64,000 nucleotides of DNA from Nageia nagi (lineage: Eukaryota > Pinophyta): the NCBI GenBank assembly GCA_050084985.1, contig JBITNC010000001.1:175832001-175896000 (forward strand), given 5' to 3'. The stretch's first letter is position 1, and every line of letters starts with the position of its first letter. Position numbers and translations under genes: made by a program. The notes beneath the pieces were generated by a model that saw nothing but the letters and a program-made list of their open reading frames with translations, was not told the origin of the DNA and made no database searches. Shown here one piece after another: positions 46,288 to 58,990 of this stretch.

Positions 46288-47520
46288 TTATAATTTTAGT
46301 TATATTATGGGCATATAGTGAACATATCATGGGTGTATAGCAAGAATTATAAATAAAAAGTAAAAATTTTAGGCATGTATCTACCATTCCTATTTTCTCA
46401 AACATTCGAAATAAAAGAAGATGATCCTACCTTGAAATATTTGTAGGCCATCTTGGACAATGCCACCAAGATGAACACTTGTACTTGTACTCATATGCTT
46501 GTATCCCCTATCTATTTTTTTCTTCTTCGTATGCATTTATCATTTGTTTATTTTCTTTTTTATTCATCAGCTAAAAAAACCTAACCAAATACTATGAAAT
46601 TATAGATCATTCTATACGGTGACGCTATGTGGAGCTTTCTACTAGTAGTGGCATAATGACCATCCTAATATGCATTCCTATTAAATTCATTTGGTTAGGG
46701 TTTTTCCTCATTGATTCTCTACATAAGATTTTTTGGTTAGGTTTTTTCTTATGCTTTTCTTATGATAAAAATACACTTGTAAGTATTATTTGATTTAATA
46801 ACAAACCCTATTTAAAATTTCTCAATTTGGGGCATTTTTCAATAATGTGTAGGGTTTAGGGTGATTTTATTAATTTCCCATATTTCCCATTGTATAAATT
46901 GTTTGATAATGTATTATTTGATAATGTATTGTTAGATAGTTTCTTTGTTATTCATAATAACTGTACATATTCATAGTTAGGATTTTTTTTTCCAGTTAGA
47001 ATCATCCTTCTTATGAGATTAACAAATACATGTAAATGAAATATTCTTTTAATCAATCTTTGATGTATCTATAATCCTTGTTACAAATTTCCCAATTTTG
47101 AGCATTTTTTTGAAAAGTTTTGGGAAAAGGGAATTGACAATGTTCAAATTTTTCTACATTTAACTTCAATTTGATTCCTCAATATCTTATCATTTTCATT
47201 ACTCCATTTACCCTCTTATGAACTTAAATCCAACTACATCTAGTTTTCTTTTTGATTCATCAATCTTACTCCATTTACCCTCGATTGAACTTCAATCCAT
47301 TTATATCCATGTGTCATTTTAATTCCTCAATCTTTCATTAATGTCCTTACTTGTTCATCATAATCCTAGTTTCCCATTTTTGCATAAAAAAATAAAATAA
47401 GAACATAATATGGAGCATATTTAGTCTCCACTAAATTAAAGAATGTTGCCAAAATTTCTTGATTCCTTCATTTGTATGTAATGTAAAAGCACCTAGGGAA
47501 AACATACATTTAATATTGGA
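46288..47520. other. No recognised gene
   Basis: AT-rich with only short frames. The part from about 47200 to 47520 adjoins a PPR remnant on the minus strand and may be its decayed continuation. Confidence 0.45.
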
Positions 47521-47690
47521 AATGAACTTGATAGATTACTCAATTGCTTCATCAGATGAAAGAGTTTAAGGGTATCCCTAATGTATGTAGCCTTGAATTA
47601 CATATCCTCCAATCATTGCATTCTATGAAACTGTGTTTGAATCATATCTACTAGGTAAATGAACACCACATGTGAAAAAAAACTTTTACT
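47521..47690 (-). pseudogene. PPR motif fragment
   Basis: On the minus strand, DSNTVS*NAMIGGYVIQGYI (about 47640-47580) matches the PPR signature D-x-V-S-W-N-A-M-I-x-G-Y with TAG for Trp, followed after a frame change by TLKLFHLMKQ (A-L-x-L-F-x-x-M). It is a single decayed unit, possibly part of the larger PPR-derived array at 49780-51540 on the same strand. Confidence 0.6.
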
Positions 47691-48760
47691 TAGTCTTTGA
47701 TATATTGATAAACCTTGTTGCAAGTTCATACTTTGAATATGTATCATTTTTTTTAATTGCAGGGAAGTTGCACTCATAATTTAGAAGTGTATTGTATAAA
47801 TTTCCCTTCCCATGATGGTATGTGCCAAATAATACACATTTGATTTTTATTATTTTATGTGGGTAATACAAGTATATGTTGATCTTTCATTTATTTGTTT
47901 ATTTATTTTAGGAACACACCATAAAAATTTCTAATGAGGATTTTAAGAGCTTGCATCAGGTAGTTAATGATAGAGAGTTCTTTGTATATTTTGTTGCAAG
48001 AGAATGGATAGCTACTAGAAGGGTGATAGGTAGAGGTTAGATCAAAATAGGAGCCAAGATCATGAAGGTGCACGACCAGTTCCTCCTTTGCCAAGAAGTA
48101 GGAGGCTAGTTGATGGCATTAAAAAGCCATCATCTTATAACCAAAATAAATATATGGTAGATAGGTAGAATATAAATAAGATGATGCAAAGAGAATTTAA
48201 TAGTAAGCATTATAAAGTGTAAGGTAGTCTTTATTTTCAGTATGATGTCAAAGATAGAAAAATATTGCCAAAACCATCTATTGTTGAAATGTAAACCAAA
48301 TTAGAAGAATATAATTATGAGGATAGGAAGAAAAAGAGAAAATTACAACATTAAGAACATGAATTCAGTAAGGGGCATGTTAAATTTATCATACAAGGGA
48401 AGGTAATATAACAACAATTCAATAAGAATTTTTCAAAAAAAGTTTCAAAAAATTGTTGTTATTAGATATTTGTACAAATATACAATATTGTTGATTGATG
48501 ACATCATAAAATTATTGATAGGATTTGCCACAAATTGAAGGGTCTTCATGTCTAATTGATTTTTGGTCTATAGAAAATGCTAAAGATGTTGATGATGGGT
48601 TGAATATTTATGATGAGGTTAATGTTGATCATGAGGTGAATGATTAGGTAACTTTATTTTGTTGTAATTTAATTTGAACTAAAATCTATATTTTTGTATT
48701 CAGTTGAGGGTCTCTAAAGCATTATTATTTGACATGTAATTAGGACATGATAATAGTGGT
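47691..48760. other. Unassigned sequence before the En/Spm-like domain
   Basis: Plus-strand pieces such as KLEEYNYEDRKKKRK (about 48300-48345), Lys/Glu-rich, suggest a decayed protein-coding stretch that could belong to the element carrying the next two entries. No clear domain is readable. Confidence 0.35.
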
Positions 48761-48769
48761 TCATTTACC

Positions 48770-49030
48770 ACCAAAAAAGGTTAAAAGGTGCATCTCCTCA
48801 ACCCTCAAGGTAATATAATGGGCTTAGTAATATGCACAATGATAATCTTACTGGCATATGCCATGGTATCATTATAGGTGAGGGGAATGTTTAAATAGAG
48901 GTGACAATAGTTAATTTCAGTGGTTACAAGTTACCCATACCCAATGGGAATGCTATGAAATTGGGAGAAGCTTTTCAAATATTTGTGTTATGGGACACTA
49001 AATTATTGTAACTTGAATGCCAACAATCCA
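48770..49030 (+). pseudogene. En/Spm-associated domain, decayed copy 1
   Basis: Plus-strand pieces read HNDNLTGICHGIIIGEGNV, then SGYKLPIPNGNAMKLGEAFQ and FVLWDTKLL. This parallels copy 2 (49195-49475) and the pattern found in plant Ptta/En/Spm (CACTA) transposase-associated proteins: L-L-x-P-x-G-N, a D-P turn, then L-P-x-P and a closing W-x-(T/D). A one-base deletion near 48825 shifts the frame relative to copy 2, and a TAG interrupts it. Confidence 0.5.
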
Positions 49031-49194
49031 TTATAGCCCAAAAAGTATAATTATTTTTAAATTTATATCAAATATTTATGCAATTAATGATATTTGTGTT
49101 TCATAATAATTATATTTTTAATTAACTATTGAATTCACTTCCCATGTAGGAAAATGCTGGTCCAAAAGTACAAGAATGTGTAAATGATGGGTCA

Positions 49195-49530
49195 TTTGAA
49201 CTAGAAAGGGTCAAAAAGTGCATCTCCTTGATCCTCTTGGTAATATAGTGGGGTTTGGCAATGTGCATAATGATGATCCTATTAGCACATGCCATGATAG
49301 TACTATCAAAGAGGGGCACATTTCCATAGAGGTGATGTCATGTCATTTTAGTAGTTACATGCTACCCATACCTAATAGAGATGCTACTACTTTGGGAGAA
49401 GCTATTTGGGGATTTGTGTTATGGCAAACTAAAGCACTGGAACTTGATTGCCAACCTCCTATTATAACTCATAAGAAGTATATATTTTTAATTAACTTTT
49501 TATTTCATCATTTTATTTATGATATAAGAT
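49195..49530 (+). pseudogene. En/Spm-associated domain, copy 2
   Basis: Open at 49218-49532 from a non-ATG position: MHLLDPLGNIVGFGNVHNDD, PISTCHDSTIKEGHISIEVM, LPIPNRDATTLGEAIWGFVLW. The layout (V-x-L-x-D-P-x-G-N-I-V-G-x-G-x-V, then D-P, then L-P-x-P-x-x-D-A-T-x-L-G-x-A-x-G-x-x-V-x-W) resembles the plant Tnp1/En/Spm-like domain carried by CACTA transposons. About 70% of positions agree with copy 1, 420 bp upstream, so the two arose by tandem duplication. The start is unknown, and this is most likely a transposon remnant, not a host gene. Confidence 0.55.
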
Positions 49531-49779
49531 AGCATGCATAAAGTAATGGAGCAGAAGGAGGATGTGAATAAAGGAATGGACAAGAATTAAGATTTAAATG
49601 AATGAAAAGGTTGTGAAGAGGTAGGGTTACTAGAATAACATGTTGTAGATGCTACAAAGTGGACCCAGCCCATTACATATGCAACACAAGATGCCACAAA
49701 TGACGTAGTGCAGGTATTCTTCCTGCTATTTGTAGGGAACATTTTTCATGTTTATACATATTTTTTGCATACATGTACA

Positions 49780-51540
49780 CTACTGTAGGCCTTTTTTTGA
49801 AAACCCATGTGCATATCCTACAATCAAAGTACTCTTTAATGGATGCTCATACCTTTTTTCATAGCTCCCTTTGGTGGCACATGCTTGAAGAATGCTAGCA
49901 AGGTTGTAGAGTTAGGTTTTACAACTAATAATTGCATCTACCCATAAGTATTTAGGGCCTTTTTCTAAAATCCCATGTTGTGCATATCTTATGGCCATTG
50001 CACACCATGAAACTGTATCTACATCATGCATTGTATCAAAGTATTCTTTGATGGATGCCTATATATTTTTCCATAGCTCCGTATGGTGGCACATGCCTGA
50101 AGAATACTAGCAAGGTTGTAGAGTAAAGTTTTATACCTGATAATTGCATCTTCCTACAAGTATGTAGGGCCTTTTTTGAAAACCAATGTTGTGCATATCT
50201 TGTGATCATTGCACACTATGCAACTATTTGTACATCATGTATTCTATCAAACTACTCTTTGATGGATACCTATACCTTCTTTTAGAGCTCCCTTTGGTTA
50301 CACATGCCTATCAAATGGTGGAAAAGGTTGTAGAGTTAGGTATTACACCTAATAATTGCAAGTCTATAGGGCCTTTTCTAAAAACCCATGTTGTGCATAT
50401 CCTATGATCATTGCACATCAAGAAACTATATCTACAAAAAATTTTCAAACAACCTCAACATCCATGCAAAGCTTTTTCAAACTACTCTTTGATGGATGGC
50501 CATAGCTTCTTCCATATCTCCCTTTGGTGGCACATACATGAAGAATATTAGAAAAGATTACAGAGTTGGATTTTACACCTGATAATTACATCTACCTACA
50601 AGTATGTAGGTTATTTTCTAAAAACCCTTTTTTTGCATATCATTTGATTATTGCACACCATAAAACTATGTCTATATCATGCATCTTATCAAATAATCTA
50701 GATGTATTCTCTATGCTTCCAAGTCTATAGGACCATTTTTAAAAACCCATGTTGTGCATATCCTATGATCATTGCACACCATGAAACTGTATCTACATCA
50801 TGCATTCTATCAAAGTTATCTTTTATGGATACATATACCTTTTTCCATAGCTCACTTTTGTGGCATGTGATTGAAGAATGATGGCAAGGTTGTAGAGTCA
50901 AGTTTTACAGATGATAATTGCATCTACCTACAAGTATGTAGGGTTTTGAAAAAATCCATATTATGCATATCTTGTGATCATTGCACACCATGAAATTGTA
51001 TTTGCATCATGCATTATGTTAAACTAATCTTTTATATATGCCCATACCTTCTTCTAAATCTCCCCTTGGTGGCACATACCTATCAAATATTGGAAAATGT
51101 TACAAAGTTAGGTTTAACACTTGATAATTGCAAGTTTGTAGGGCCTTTTCTAAAAACTCATGTTGTGCATATCATATGATCATTTCACACAAAGAAAATA
51201 TTTCTGCAAAACCTTTTTAAATAACCTCAACATTCCATGTAAAACTTTTTTGAACTACTCTTTAATGGATGCCCAAACCTTCTTCTAGAGATCCCTTTGG
51301 TGTTACATGCTTGAAGAATACTGGAAAAGGTTACTACAAGTATGTAGGCCCTTTTTTGAAATCCCTTTTTAATGCATATCCTTTGATCATTACACACCAT
51401 GAAACTATATATGCATCATGCATCTTGTCAAACAATTTTGATGCCTTCTTTATGCTTCCAATTCTATAGGGGCTTTATAAAAATCCATGTTGTGCATATC
51501 TCATGATCATTGGACACCATAAAACTGTGTCCATATACTC
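49780..51540 (-). repeat. PPR-derived tandem array, about 10 units of about 200 bp
   Basis: Units begin near 49790, 49957, 50167, 50368, 50608, 50730, 50939, 51139, 51346 and 51467, each with GGGCCTTTTCTAAAAACCC-like text followed by TTGTGCATAT and ATCATTGCACACCATG. On the minus strand one unit reads FDTMHDVDTVSWCAMAIRYA, QHGILEKGP, then ILQACATKGSY. These are PPR elements (L-F-D-x-M-x-x-x-D-V-V-S-W, I-x-G-Y-A-x-H-G, L-x-A-C-A), repeated about every 67-70 codons. Stops and deletions differ between units, and two units are only about 120 bp. No full protein remains. Confidence 0.75.
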
Positions 51541-51995
51541 TTAACAATGTTTAAGGGAAGCCTTTATGTAGCCATGAATTGCTACATAAATAGAATATTG
51601 TACATATTTATTTCAATAGGTTTATTTGAATTTAAGGTCATCCTAATTTGCTTTTTCATGCATATCAATAGGATAATGAGGAATTATATGCAAAGGAAGA
51701 TGATGGTCAATGTAGTGGTATTGTTATGGACACATGGGAGGATTTTTGTTTATTGAACTTGAATGAAAAAATTATTCTAAAATCTTAAATATATTTCACT
51801 TCAATAGACTAGCAAGTTAGTGGATGGGCAGGTACTTGTTCAATTTTTTGTGTACTCACAGGTTGGTTACTTACATACCCTAGTATTTTTTCTAACTAGA
51901 ACCACTTGATACACTGATACAACATGGATGTGAAGAATGGAACAAGCTAAAGAGAGATTATATCCATAAAATATAACTTTTTAGATGGATATTTT
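51541..51995. other. No recognised gene
   Basis: AT-rich sequence between the PPR array and the next coding-like piece. One 69-codon frame at 51547-51756 has no recognisable domain. Confidence 0.45.
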
Positions 51996-52298
51996 GATTT
52001 GGATTTTGTTCTTGAACAAAAGTTGAATTGTTTGACTATTGACTTTATGAATTCCAAACAAGCCTTGCTTAAGCCAAAGGGTGTAATGGAAAAGTTCAAA
52101 ATACTTAAGGATAAAACTATTGACAAAATGTTAAATGTCATTATTGAAACTCTTAGAATTTATATAGTTGCATGGGCTAATCATTTTTTCATTTTGATGG
52201 TCAAAGAACATGCATGTTACATTTTTTATACTCTTAGTCATAGACTAGATGAGAACTATAGACAAGGATATGTTATGAAGTTTGATGAACATACATAA
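51996..52298 (+). pseudogene. Possible Ulp1-like (C48) peptidase fragment
   Basis: A 99-codon open piece. Its part WANHFFILMVKEHACYIFYT, then LSHRLDENYRQG, resembles the H-W-x-L-x-V-x-x-x-x-x-x-x-x-x-D-S-L block of SUMO-protease-like C48 peptidases that plant CACTA and Mutator transposons often carry; His is present but the expected Asp is Tyr. Its position after En/Spm-like sequence on the same strand is consistent. The match is short and the call is tentative; an unrelated decayed frame is possible. Confidence 0.3.
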
Positions 52299-55200
52299 GT
52301 GTGGGAGAAAGAAAAAGGGAAAAAAGGAGGATGAAGACTACATTGTATTAAAATAGGGTAAGGAGTGCTGCAAAGATTACTTTGCTATATTTTTAATAGA
52401 AAAAATGTATGCATGACTAGGTCATTGACTTCAAAGTTTGGGCATTAAGTAACTTAAACCTAACTAGGAATTTGATAGTTGAATTCACTCTCATAAAAGT
52501 GGAACATGAAGAAAATAGGTGGGTATTGGAATTAATGTTGTGTATTTTTGAATCCTATTTTAGGCAATTAGTAACCTCAAACTAACAATATTATTTTAGG
52601 CCTTCTCCCATATAGGAAATTGATGAAGCAAACATACAAAGGAAATCAAGGAGCATCCATGAAGACACTAGGTATTAGATCTAGATCTACACCAACCATG
52701 GGGATAACTCCTTATACTTTCAAAAGAGATGAAGTCAAGAGAGATGCTTATTTTAAATCCAAGCTTTCTCGTAGAGGGAAAAAGCCACCTAGGACTTATA
52801 TCTTGCTAGCAAAAAAGAAAAAAAAAAAGAAATAAGTCATTTCAAGAGGTGAGATTTCAAAATGTCACATGTAAAATCCTCATAGAACATTTTACTACCT
52901 CAAAATTTTCTATGTGTAATAGGTTACAACATAAATTAACAAGTCTTTGATGATATAAATGAAAATTGTATAATAAATTGATTAATGTAGTTTTTTTTTT
53001 TTTTTTTTTGAAGATTTCTAATATGCAAATTTGTATGCTGTTGTTTACTTTCATTTGATGTACAACATACTTTATTTTACTTTTGATGTAGCAACTTACA
53101 AATTTTAAATTTTATAGTAGGTAACCCTAGGAGTGGACAATGGAGACATAAAGAAATCAATCACAATGAAGAGGTTTAAATATAAAGCCATCAAAATGTT
53201 CCAATATATGTATCTACATAAAAAAATGCTTATGGAGGCAAAAAAATGTAAGGGAGAACACTCTCTTATATTTAAAACCATCCCATTGCATGGGAATAAT
53301 AGATAGCATGGGAAATCATGGAGGAAAGTATACAAAATGTTTTATAAGTATGGCTACAACAAATTGTCTTATGACGTTAATGAGACTGGAGATTAAAAAG
53401 ATCCATTCATGCATGTTCCAAATGTGGCCTTCTTCCCACACAACAAAGAAATATACTTCACTCCCATCCCATTGTCCATGCATAATCCTAGATAAGACTT
53501 TGTAATTGTAATTGTGATTATGAGACAAATATTATATATTTGACTATATTTTTTCCATCATAGTGTTTATGATGATAAAATTTGGAACAATAATATATAT
53601 TTGACATGTATATTTGGCTATGTATAATTGATGGTGAATATCTAATCATGTTTATGATTGTATAATTGACTGTGTTTATGACTTTGGAAAGTAAATATTA
53701 TTTCATTTATTTTTTCAAATATTGTTTACATATATTGATGGGGTATTTGTGAAAGCCCTTTTTTGTACATAGTCATTGTATTGAACTAATTTTCATAACT
53801 CTTGAACTAATTTTCACAACTATTATCTAAATAATAGTACTACAAAAATTTGGGCCCAAATTCTATGTTTTAATTGTAATATTGTTTACAAGTCATTCAT
53901 AACCATGAATAATGAATTACAAGTCATTCATGCTAAACCTTTCAATGGTTCTACTAAATTCATAACTAGGAAATAATGCAATACAAATCATACGTGCTAT
54001 TTTACGAACCCTTCAATGGTTCTACTGCTTTCATAACCAAGACCCTTACATGAGATAAATAGCTTAAAATTGCATGTATATATATTATGGGTGTATATAT
54101 AAATATGCTATGGGTGTATATAAGTATATATGGTAGGATTATATAGTGAACATCAAGAATGAACATACATTAAAGATATATGATGGGCATATATAAAGAT
54201 ATATGACGGGTGTATATATGATACATTATATTATGGGTATATATAAGGATAATGTATGGGCATATATAATATGGTTTGTGATTACTGAATGTGGTTCATG
54301 ATCCATGAATTAAATGTATCTCTAAATATATTAGGGTTTATGAATAACAATTCATGATCAGTGAATTATATGGATCTTCAAATATATTAGGGTTCATGAA
54401 TAATGGTATATACTAGAGTTCGTAATCAATGTAATCTTCATTTTTTGATATGATATTAAGTATATGAGCCAAAATCATGGTTACTAATACTTCCATTAGA
54501 AAATAATGATCTTGGCTCCTATGATCTTTCAATCTCAATCAGGTTGGGGAGATAAAGAGTTATATATCCTTTACTAACTCTTTTTAATGGGGATTCTCTA
54601 CTTGCATGAAAGATTGTTTGTAGTTTCTGTATGTATAGTATATCTTAAAGATTTATTACAAGCTTTTGTGGTTCCTTTTCTAATTTTTGCAATGTCTTAT
54701 TTCCTTTTGCAATAAGACTTTTAACCATGCAACTATAAGGTCTATTTTCTTTTCTTGTTTATTGTATTTAATTTAACCATGCACAAGTGGAACATTTAGA
54801 CATGTAACCATGCATTTCTTATTACAGGATTTTGTGCCTCCTATCCATATTTCTTTCATGTCTTGTTTCCTTTTCTCATTATGTTAATGACATTTTCATG
54901 CTTAAAATTATTCATGTATCTTTTGTTAAGAATGTTTTATTTACTACTCTCATTCTTTAGGTATATTTTGGTCAAGATATTCTCATAGATATGATGCCAA
55001 TAACTTAGATCCATACAAGGGACATACATAAATTAGATATAATTTTCCAATAAATTAGATATTATGATGCCAATAACTTAGATCCATACATAGGACATAC
55101 ACAACTTAGGTTATAAATAACTCAAGTATTATGATGAAACATAATACATATAATAATTTCTCAGATCCGTACCAAGGATATAAATAACCCAATTGGTAGT

Positions 55201-55904
55201 TGAGGTATGCCTTCATCATTATTTTACTAATAATATCATATTCATCTACATATGTAAATAGTAAAACTAGTACAAAAATCTCAATTGCAATCCCAATTAT
55301 CAAAATCACAGCAAACATTGATGTATTTATTGTAAAGTTTAACATTGATTTTGACTTGTATGACCAATATTTTGATTCTAGTTTTCCCCTACATCAGATT
55401 ACTTAGCTATTATCAATAATGACAAAGACCTATGTGTTGATTTCTGTTCAACATGATCATCTACAAGAAAGAGTAAAAGTAGCATTCAAATTAGAAATTC
55501 TTGAAAATGATTTCTATGAATGAATTTAAATTAAATCACAAAGTGTTTAACTTGAAATTATGCTATCTTAGGTTAAAAATGCTTTTTTAATCTTGAAAAT
55601 ATATAAGTAGGAGTTTTTTGGGAATCAATAATTAAGTCACATGATTTCATCTCTCAAGTCCCACTTTTCCTTCTACTTGAATGAATCATCCAACTCTTCA
55701 TTCTTCTTCTAGACTTTTCAGCTCCATTAGGATCTTATGGTAATACAAATTGGTGTTACCTAGCTTACATTTCTAAAACCATACTTACAAACTACCTCTT
55801 ACTTTTGGTAGTATCATAAGATTGCTCTAACAATTATTTTAATCATACCTTTCCATCATCTACATTTTATATCCTAGGAGATGAATTATCAACCTAATAT
55901 TTGG
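52299..55904. other. No recognised gene; short repeats
   Basis: A Lys-rich open piece at 52620-52835 (TPYTFKRDEVKRDAYFKSK) is not recognised. A T-run of about 19 lies at 52991-53009. About 54080-54270 repeats TATGGGTGTATATA-like units. At 54992-55060 and 55067-55136 a roughly 70-bp tandem duplication shares GATGCCAATAACTTAGATCC and GGACATACA. The rest is AT-rich with nothing readable. Confidence 0.5.
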
Positions 55905-56257
55905 TTAAAGGGAGGTTAAAGGGTGGGTTTCTTCATATAAATAGAATGGTACTCCTCTCATTATATAATTGATGAAGCATGGTAATGCTTGTCTTGTAGA
56001 GTTGTGGGAATGATCTTGTAGAAGCTTTGTAGAAGAATTCTTGTAGAATAATTCTTGAGAATTTGAAGAAGAGTTGTCTTGTGAGAAAGTAATAGAAAGG
56101 GTGGTTCAAAGTGGATGTACTTTGAAGAGTTGGTGGAACCACTATACATGGTGTGTTATCTTTTGTGTGATTATTTTTTGTTTTGCTAGATGGATTAATG
56201 TTATATTTTTTGGAGAATCTTAAAGGATATCTTGGTTTATATAATCCTTCAATTCCA
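55905..56257 (+). repeat. 5' LTR of element C (start unclear)
   Basis: Matches the 3' LTR from GTTAAAGGGTGGGTTTCTT through TATAAATAGA, GATGAAGCATGGTAATGCTT and the hairpin motif at 56111-56143, to the end ATTCCA. Upstream of about 55905 the similarity stops, so the U3 start is deleted or diverged. Confidence 0.7.
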
Positions 56258-56262
56258 TCAAG

Positions 56263-56274
56263 TGGTATCAGAGC
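56263..56274 (+). promoter_or_regulatory. Primer binding site of element C
   Basis: TGGTATCAGAGC, a perfect initiator-tRNA-Met-type site five bases after the LTR end at 56257. Confidence 0.9.
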
Positions 56275-57139
56275 ACCTTCCTTGTTGTGATCTTATCAAA
56301 TTTCTACTTGATGATTTTGAGGTAACCCTCCTCAAATTGAAGGTATATCTAACCTCTAAACTTGTTTTAATTTTTATTTGAAACTTTATGGTTAGTTTAT
56401 TTTAATTTCTTATTTTGAAGTTAAAATATAATTTCTATACTAACATGTGTTATTTTGATAATAATGAACTCAAATCTAAGGTAAATATTACCTTAGTTAC
56501 ATGTTAGTAGAATTTTTTTTGTTAAATTACATGTGCTATATGGTTAGATTGTCAATCTTATGATTTGATATCTATACTAACATGTTTATGCTATAGTACT
56601 TGGCTAAGATCTAACATTTTTTTATGTTAGTAACATGTTAGTAGTATTTGAAGTTAGATTTAATGCATGGAATATGGTTAGATTTTTAAGATCTTAAAAA
56701 TTAGTGTATCAAATGTTTTTTTACATAGTTAAATCTAGCTTTTATTAGATTTCATACACTATGCTAAGATCTTATTGCAAGTCTCCAAAAAAAAATCAAA
56801 TTAATGATTTTTGTAACAAATTAACCTAGTGATTTTACTATTATATTCTTGCAATTTTTAAAGAAAAATAATAAAGCTTGCAATTTATTTTGTAACTAAA
56901 TGAGTTACAATGTTTTTTTTAGAATATGATAAATTATTAAAAAAATCTTCTTATTCTATTTTTATACAGAATTTTTTGGTATATATATTTATTCAAAATT
57001 TTCTTATTTGAATATAATATATATATACATGTATATTTTATATATATATATATTATTAGGATATATTACAGAAAAAACATACTTTAAAAAATAGAATTTT
57101 TTTTTTGTATTTTTTTAAACATTTTTTTATTAAAAGAAA

Positions 57140-57470
57140 AATTAGGGCATAGCCCTATTAGGTATCACCCCTTTGTTGAGAGGGTGTGTGGCCTTGTTAG
57201 GCATCACCCTTCAGTAGAGAGGGTGCATGGCCCTATTGGGTACCACTTCTCTACAAAGAGGGTGCATGGTCCTGCTAGGTGCCATCCCTCTGTAGAAAGG
57301 GTGTGCGACCTTCTTGGGCATAGCCCCTCCATAGGAAGGTTCATGACCCTACTAGGCATCACCCCTCCTATGGGAGGTGGCATGTGATCCTAATAGGAAC
57401 CACCCCTTCTATGGGAGGTGGTGCGTGACCCTAGGGAGCCACTTCTTTATAGTTATGGTGAGTATCCCTC
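57140..57470 (+). repeat. GC-rich 39-bp tandem repeat in the leader of element C
   Basis: About seven to eight units of period 39, each with GAGGGTGYRTGGCCCT and AGGCATCACCCCT-like text, for example units starting 57178 and 57217. Because 39 is divisible by three, a frame stays open through it (57184-57387, RVHGP..HPSVE). It sits about 870 bases after the primer binding site, the same position as the GC-rich repeat in element B. Confidence 0.85.
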
Positions 57471-57929
57471 TTCAGGGCATGTTGTTCGAGATCATGCCTC
57501 TTGTGAGCTAGTGGTACCTTCTTTTAAAAAAAAAACTCCTCATCAACCTCTTCTTCCTCCTGTGATTTTTTTCCATCAAATTTGGTAGAGGGTTTAATTT
57601 AGAGCCTCTCTATTTAATGAAGGTTAACATTTTTTTAAGGAGGTATATATAAAGTGAAGGTATATTTTTTCTAAAAAAAAGAGGGTATCCTAAGTAGGTT
57701 ATTGACCTATTGTTAATTATTGAGGATAATTCACTATTGATTACTTTTGCATAGGAAAAATCTTTTCTTTAAAATGAAAGTGTATGAGTACCTTTGGAAA
57801 GTGTATATTCCATGTTTGAAAAGTTTATCCATGTTGATAGATTAATTGCCATATTGCTACTTGTTAACAAGTTGTAGTAGATGGAGTGGTTAAAAAGGTT
57901 TTCCCTTCTCCCACTACTACATTTTAGCA

Positions 57930-58990
57930 ATTTTGTATCATACCATGCATCAATCCATAGTATTATTTTTTAAAACAAAAATGCATAAATCTTGACACAT
58001 CAATTGATGCTAAGAGTACTATCAAACAAAGCATCATTTGTAGCATCAAGTATAGCATAATATATTGAGTTATTAGTTTCAAATAATTGATGTTATACAT
58101 GATGTATAAAGAATCAAGTATAGCATCAAAATTATAGGAATGAGGGTTTGAATCTTATTAAATAATTCATTTGTCTTCTTTATGCTTCTATATATTTCAT
58201 ATATATCTAATAGGGTACTCATAACCATAACATTCGATAAATTTTTTATTTTAAAGAGTCTTTGATGTATGTATAAACCCTTTTCCAAATCTCTCAATTT
58301 AGTAAATGTTTTGAGGATGTTGGGAAAGGTGAATTCATTTAGTTAGACTACTGTTGGTGTTTATTGCATTTGGTGAAATAATTTTGAAGCTTTTTAATAA
58401 AAGTTGTATCTTTGGTAACCTTAAATTATCATATTCCATGAGCATACAATGAAAAACTTCATGGGCATCCACTAAACTTTGAGGGCCTCTTCTACCAAAC
58501 TTATTAGGTGGTTGAAGCATGCAATGCACATTTTTCTTATGATAAAATGTATATACACATTACTATGTATATTCTCTAAATTATATTTAGCTCTTGCAAA
58601 CCTATATCACTAAAAATGCAAACTTGTATCCCTAAAAATGCCCTTATAAAGGGAAAGCTTGTTCATTTACTAATCAATGGCATCATACCTACCATTAAAA
58701 CTCCAACATCGATTAAGAGAATGCATCAATGATTAATAGTAGATCATGCCATGATCTGTATTCATGATCTATGCCTTTTTTTCTATTCCATGTATCACTT
58801 GATGCATTGCTTGACACACTAAAATACATCAGGTAATGTGTCAACTAATATATCAAAAAATGGTTTTATCTAGATTGATGTAGATATACAAAATAGTGAT
58901 ACATATTGCATCACGATGTCAAAATACAATTTAATGACTCATGATATGACACAAAATCACTAAAATGTAGTAGTATCCATGACTAAATTA
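57930..58990 (-). pseudogene. PPR gene fragment inside element C
   Basis: On the minus strand, 58297-58079 reads RDLEKGLYIHQRLFKIKNLS then VMVMSTLLDIYEIYRSIKKT and NELFNKI, matching the PPR pattern L-E-x-G-x-x-I-H, V-x-x-x-L-x-D-M-Y-x-K-x-G-S-I and E-L-F-x-K-M. Upstream at 58529-58335 lies a further coding-like piece containing SLVDAHEVFHCMLMEYDNLR. The core similarity is 58079-58529; the outer limits given are those of sequence absent from element B. Copies of GTGGTTAAAAAGGTTTTCCC-like text stand on both sides (57889 and 59030-59105). It is broken by frameshifts. Confidence 0.6.

Noticed and set aside
1142-56274. TGGTATCAGAGC occurrences as tRNA gene ends
   Set aside because: They are isolated 12-base primer binding sites next to LTR ends; no cloverleaf surrounds them.
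57184-57387. A 67-codon frame (RVHGP..HPSVE repeats) as a small protein gene
   Set aside because: It is kept open by the 39-bp period of a non-coding leader repeat in element C.
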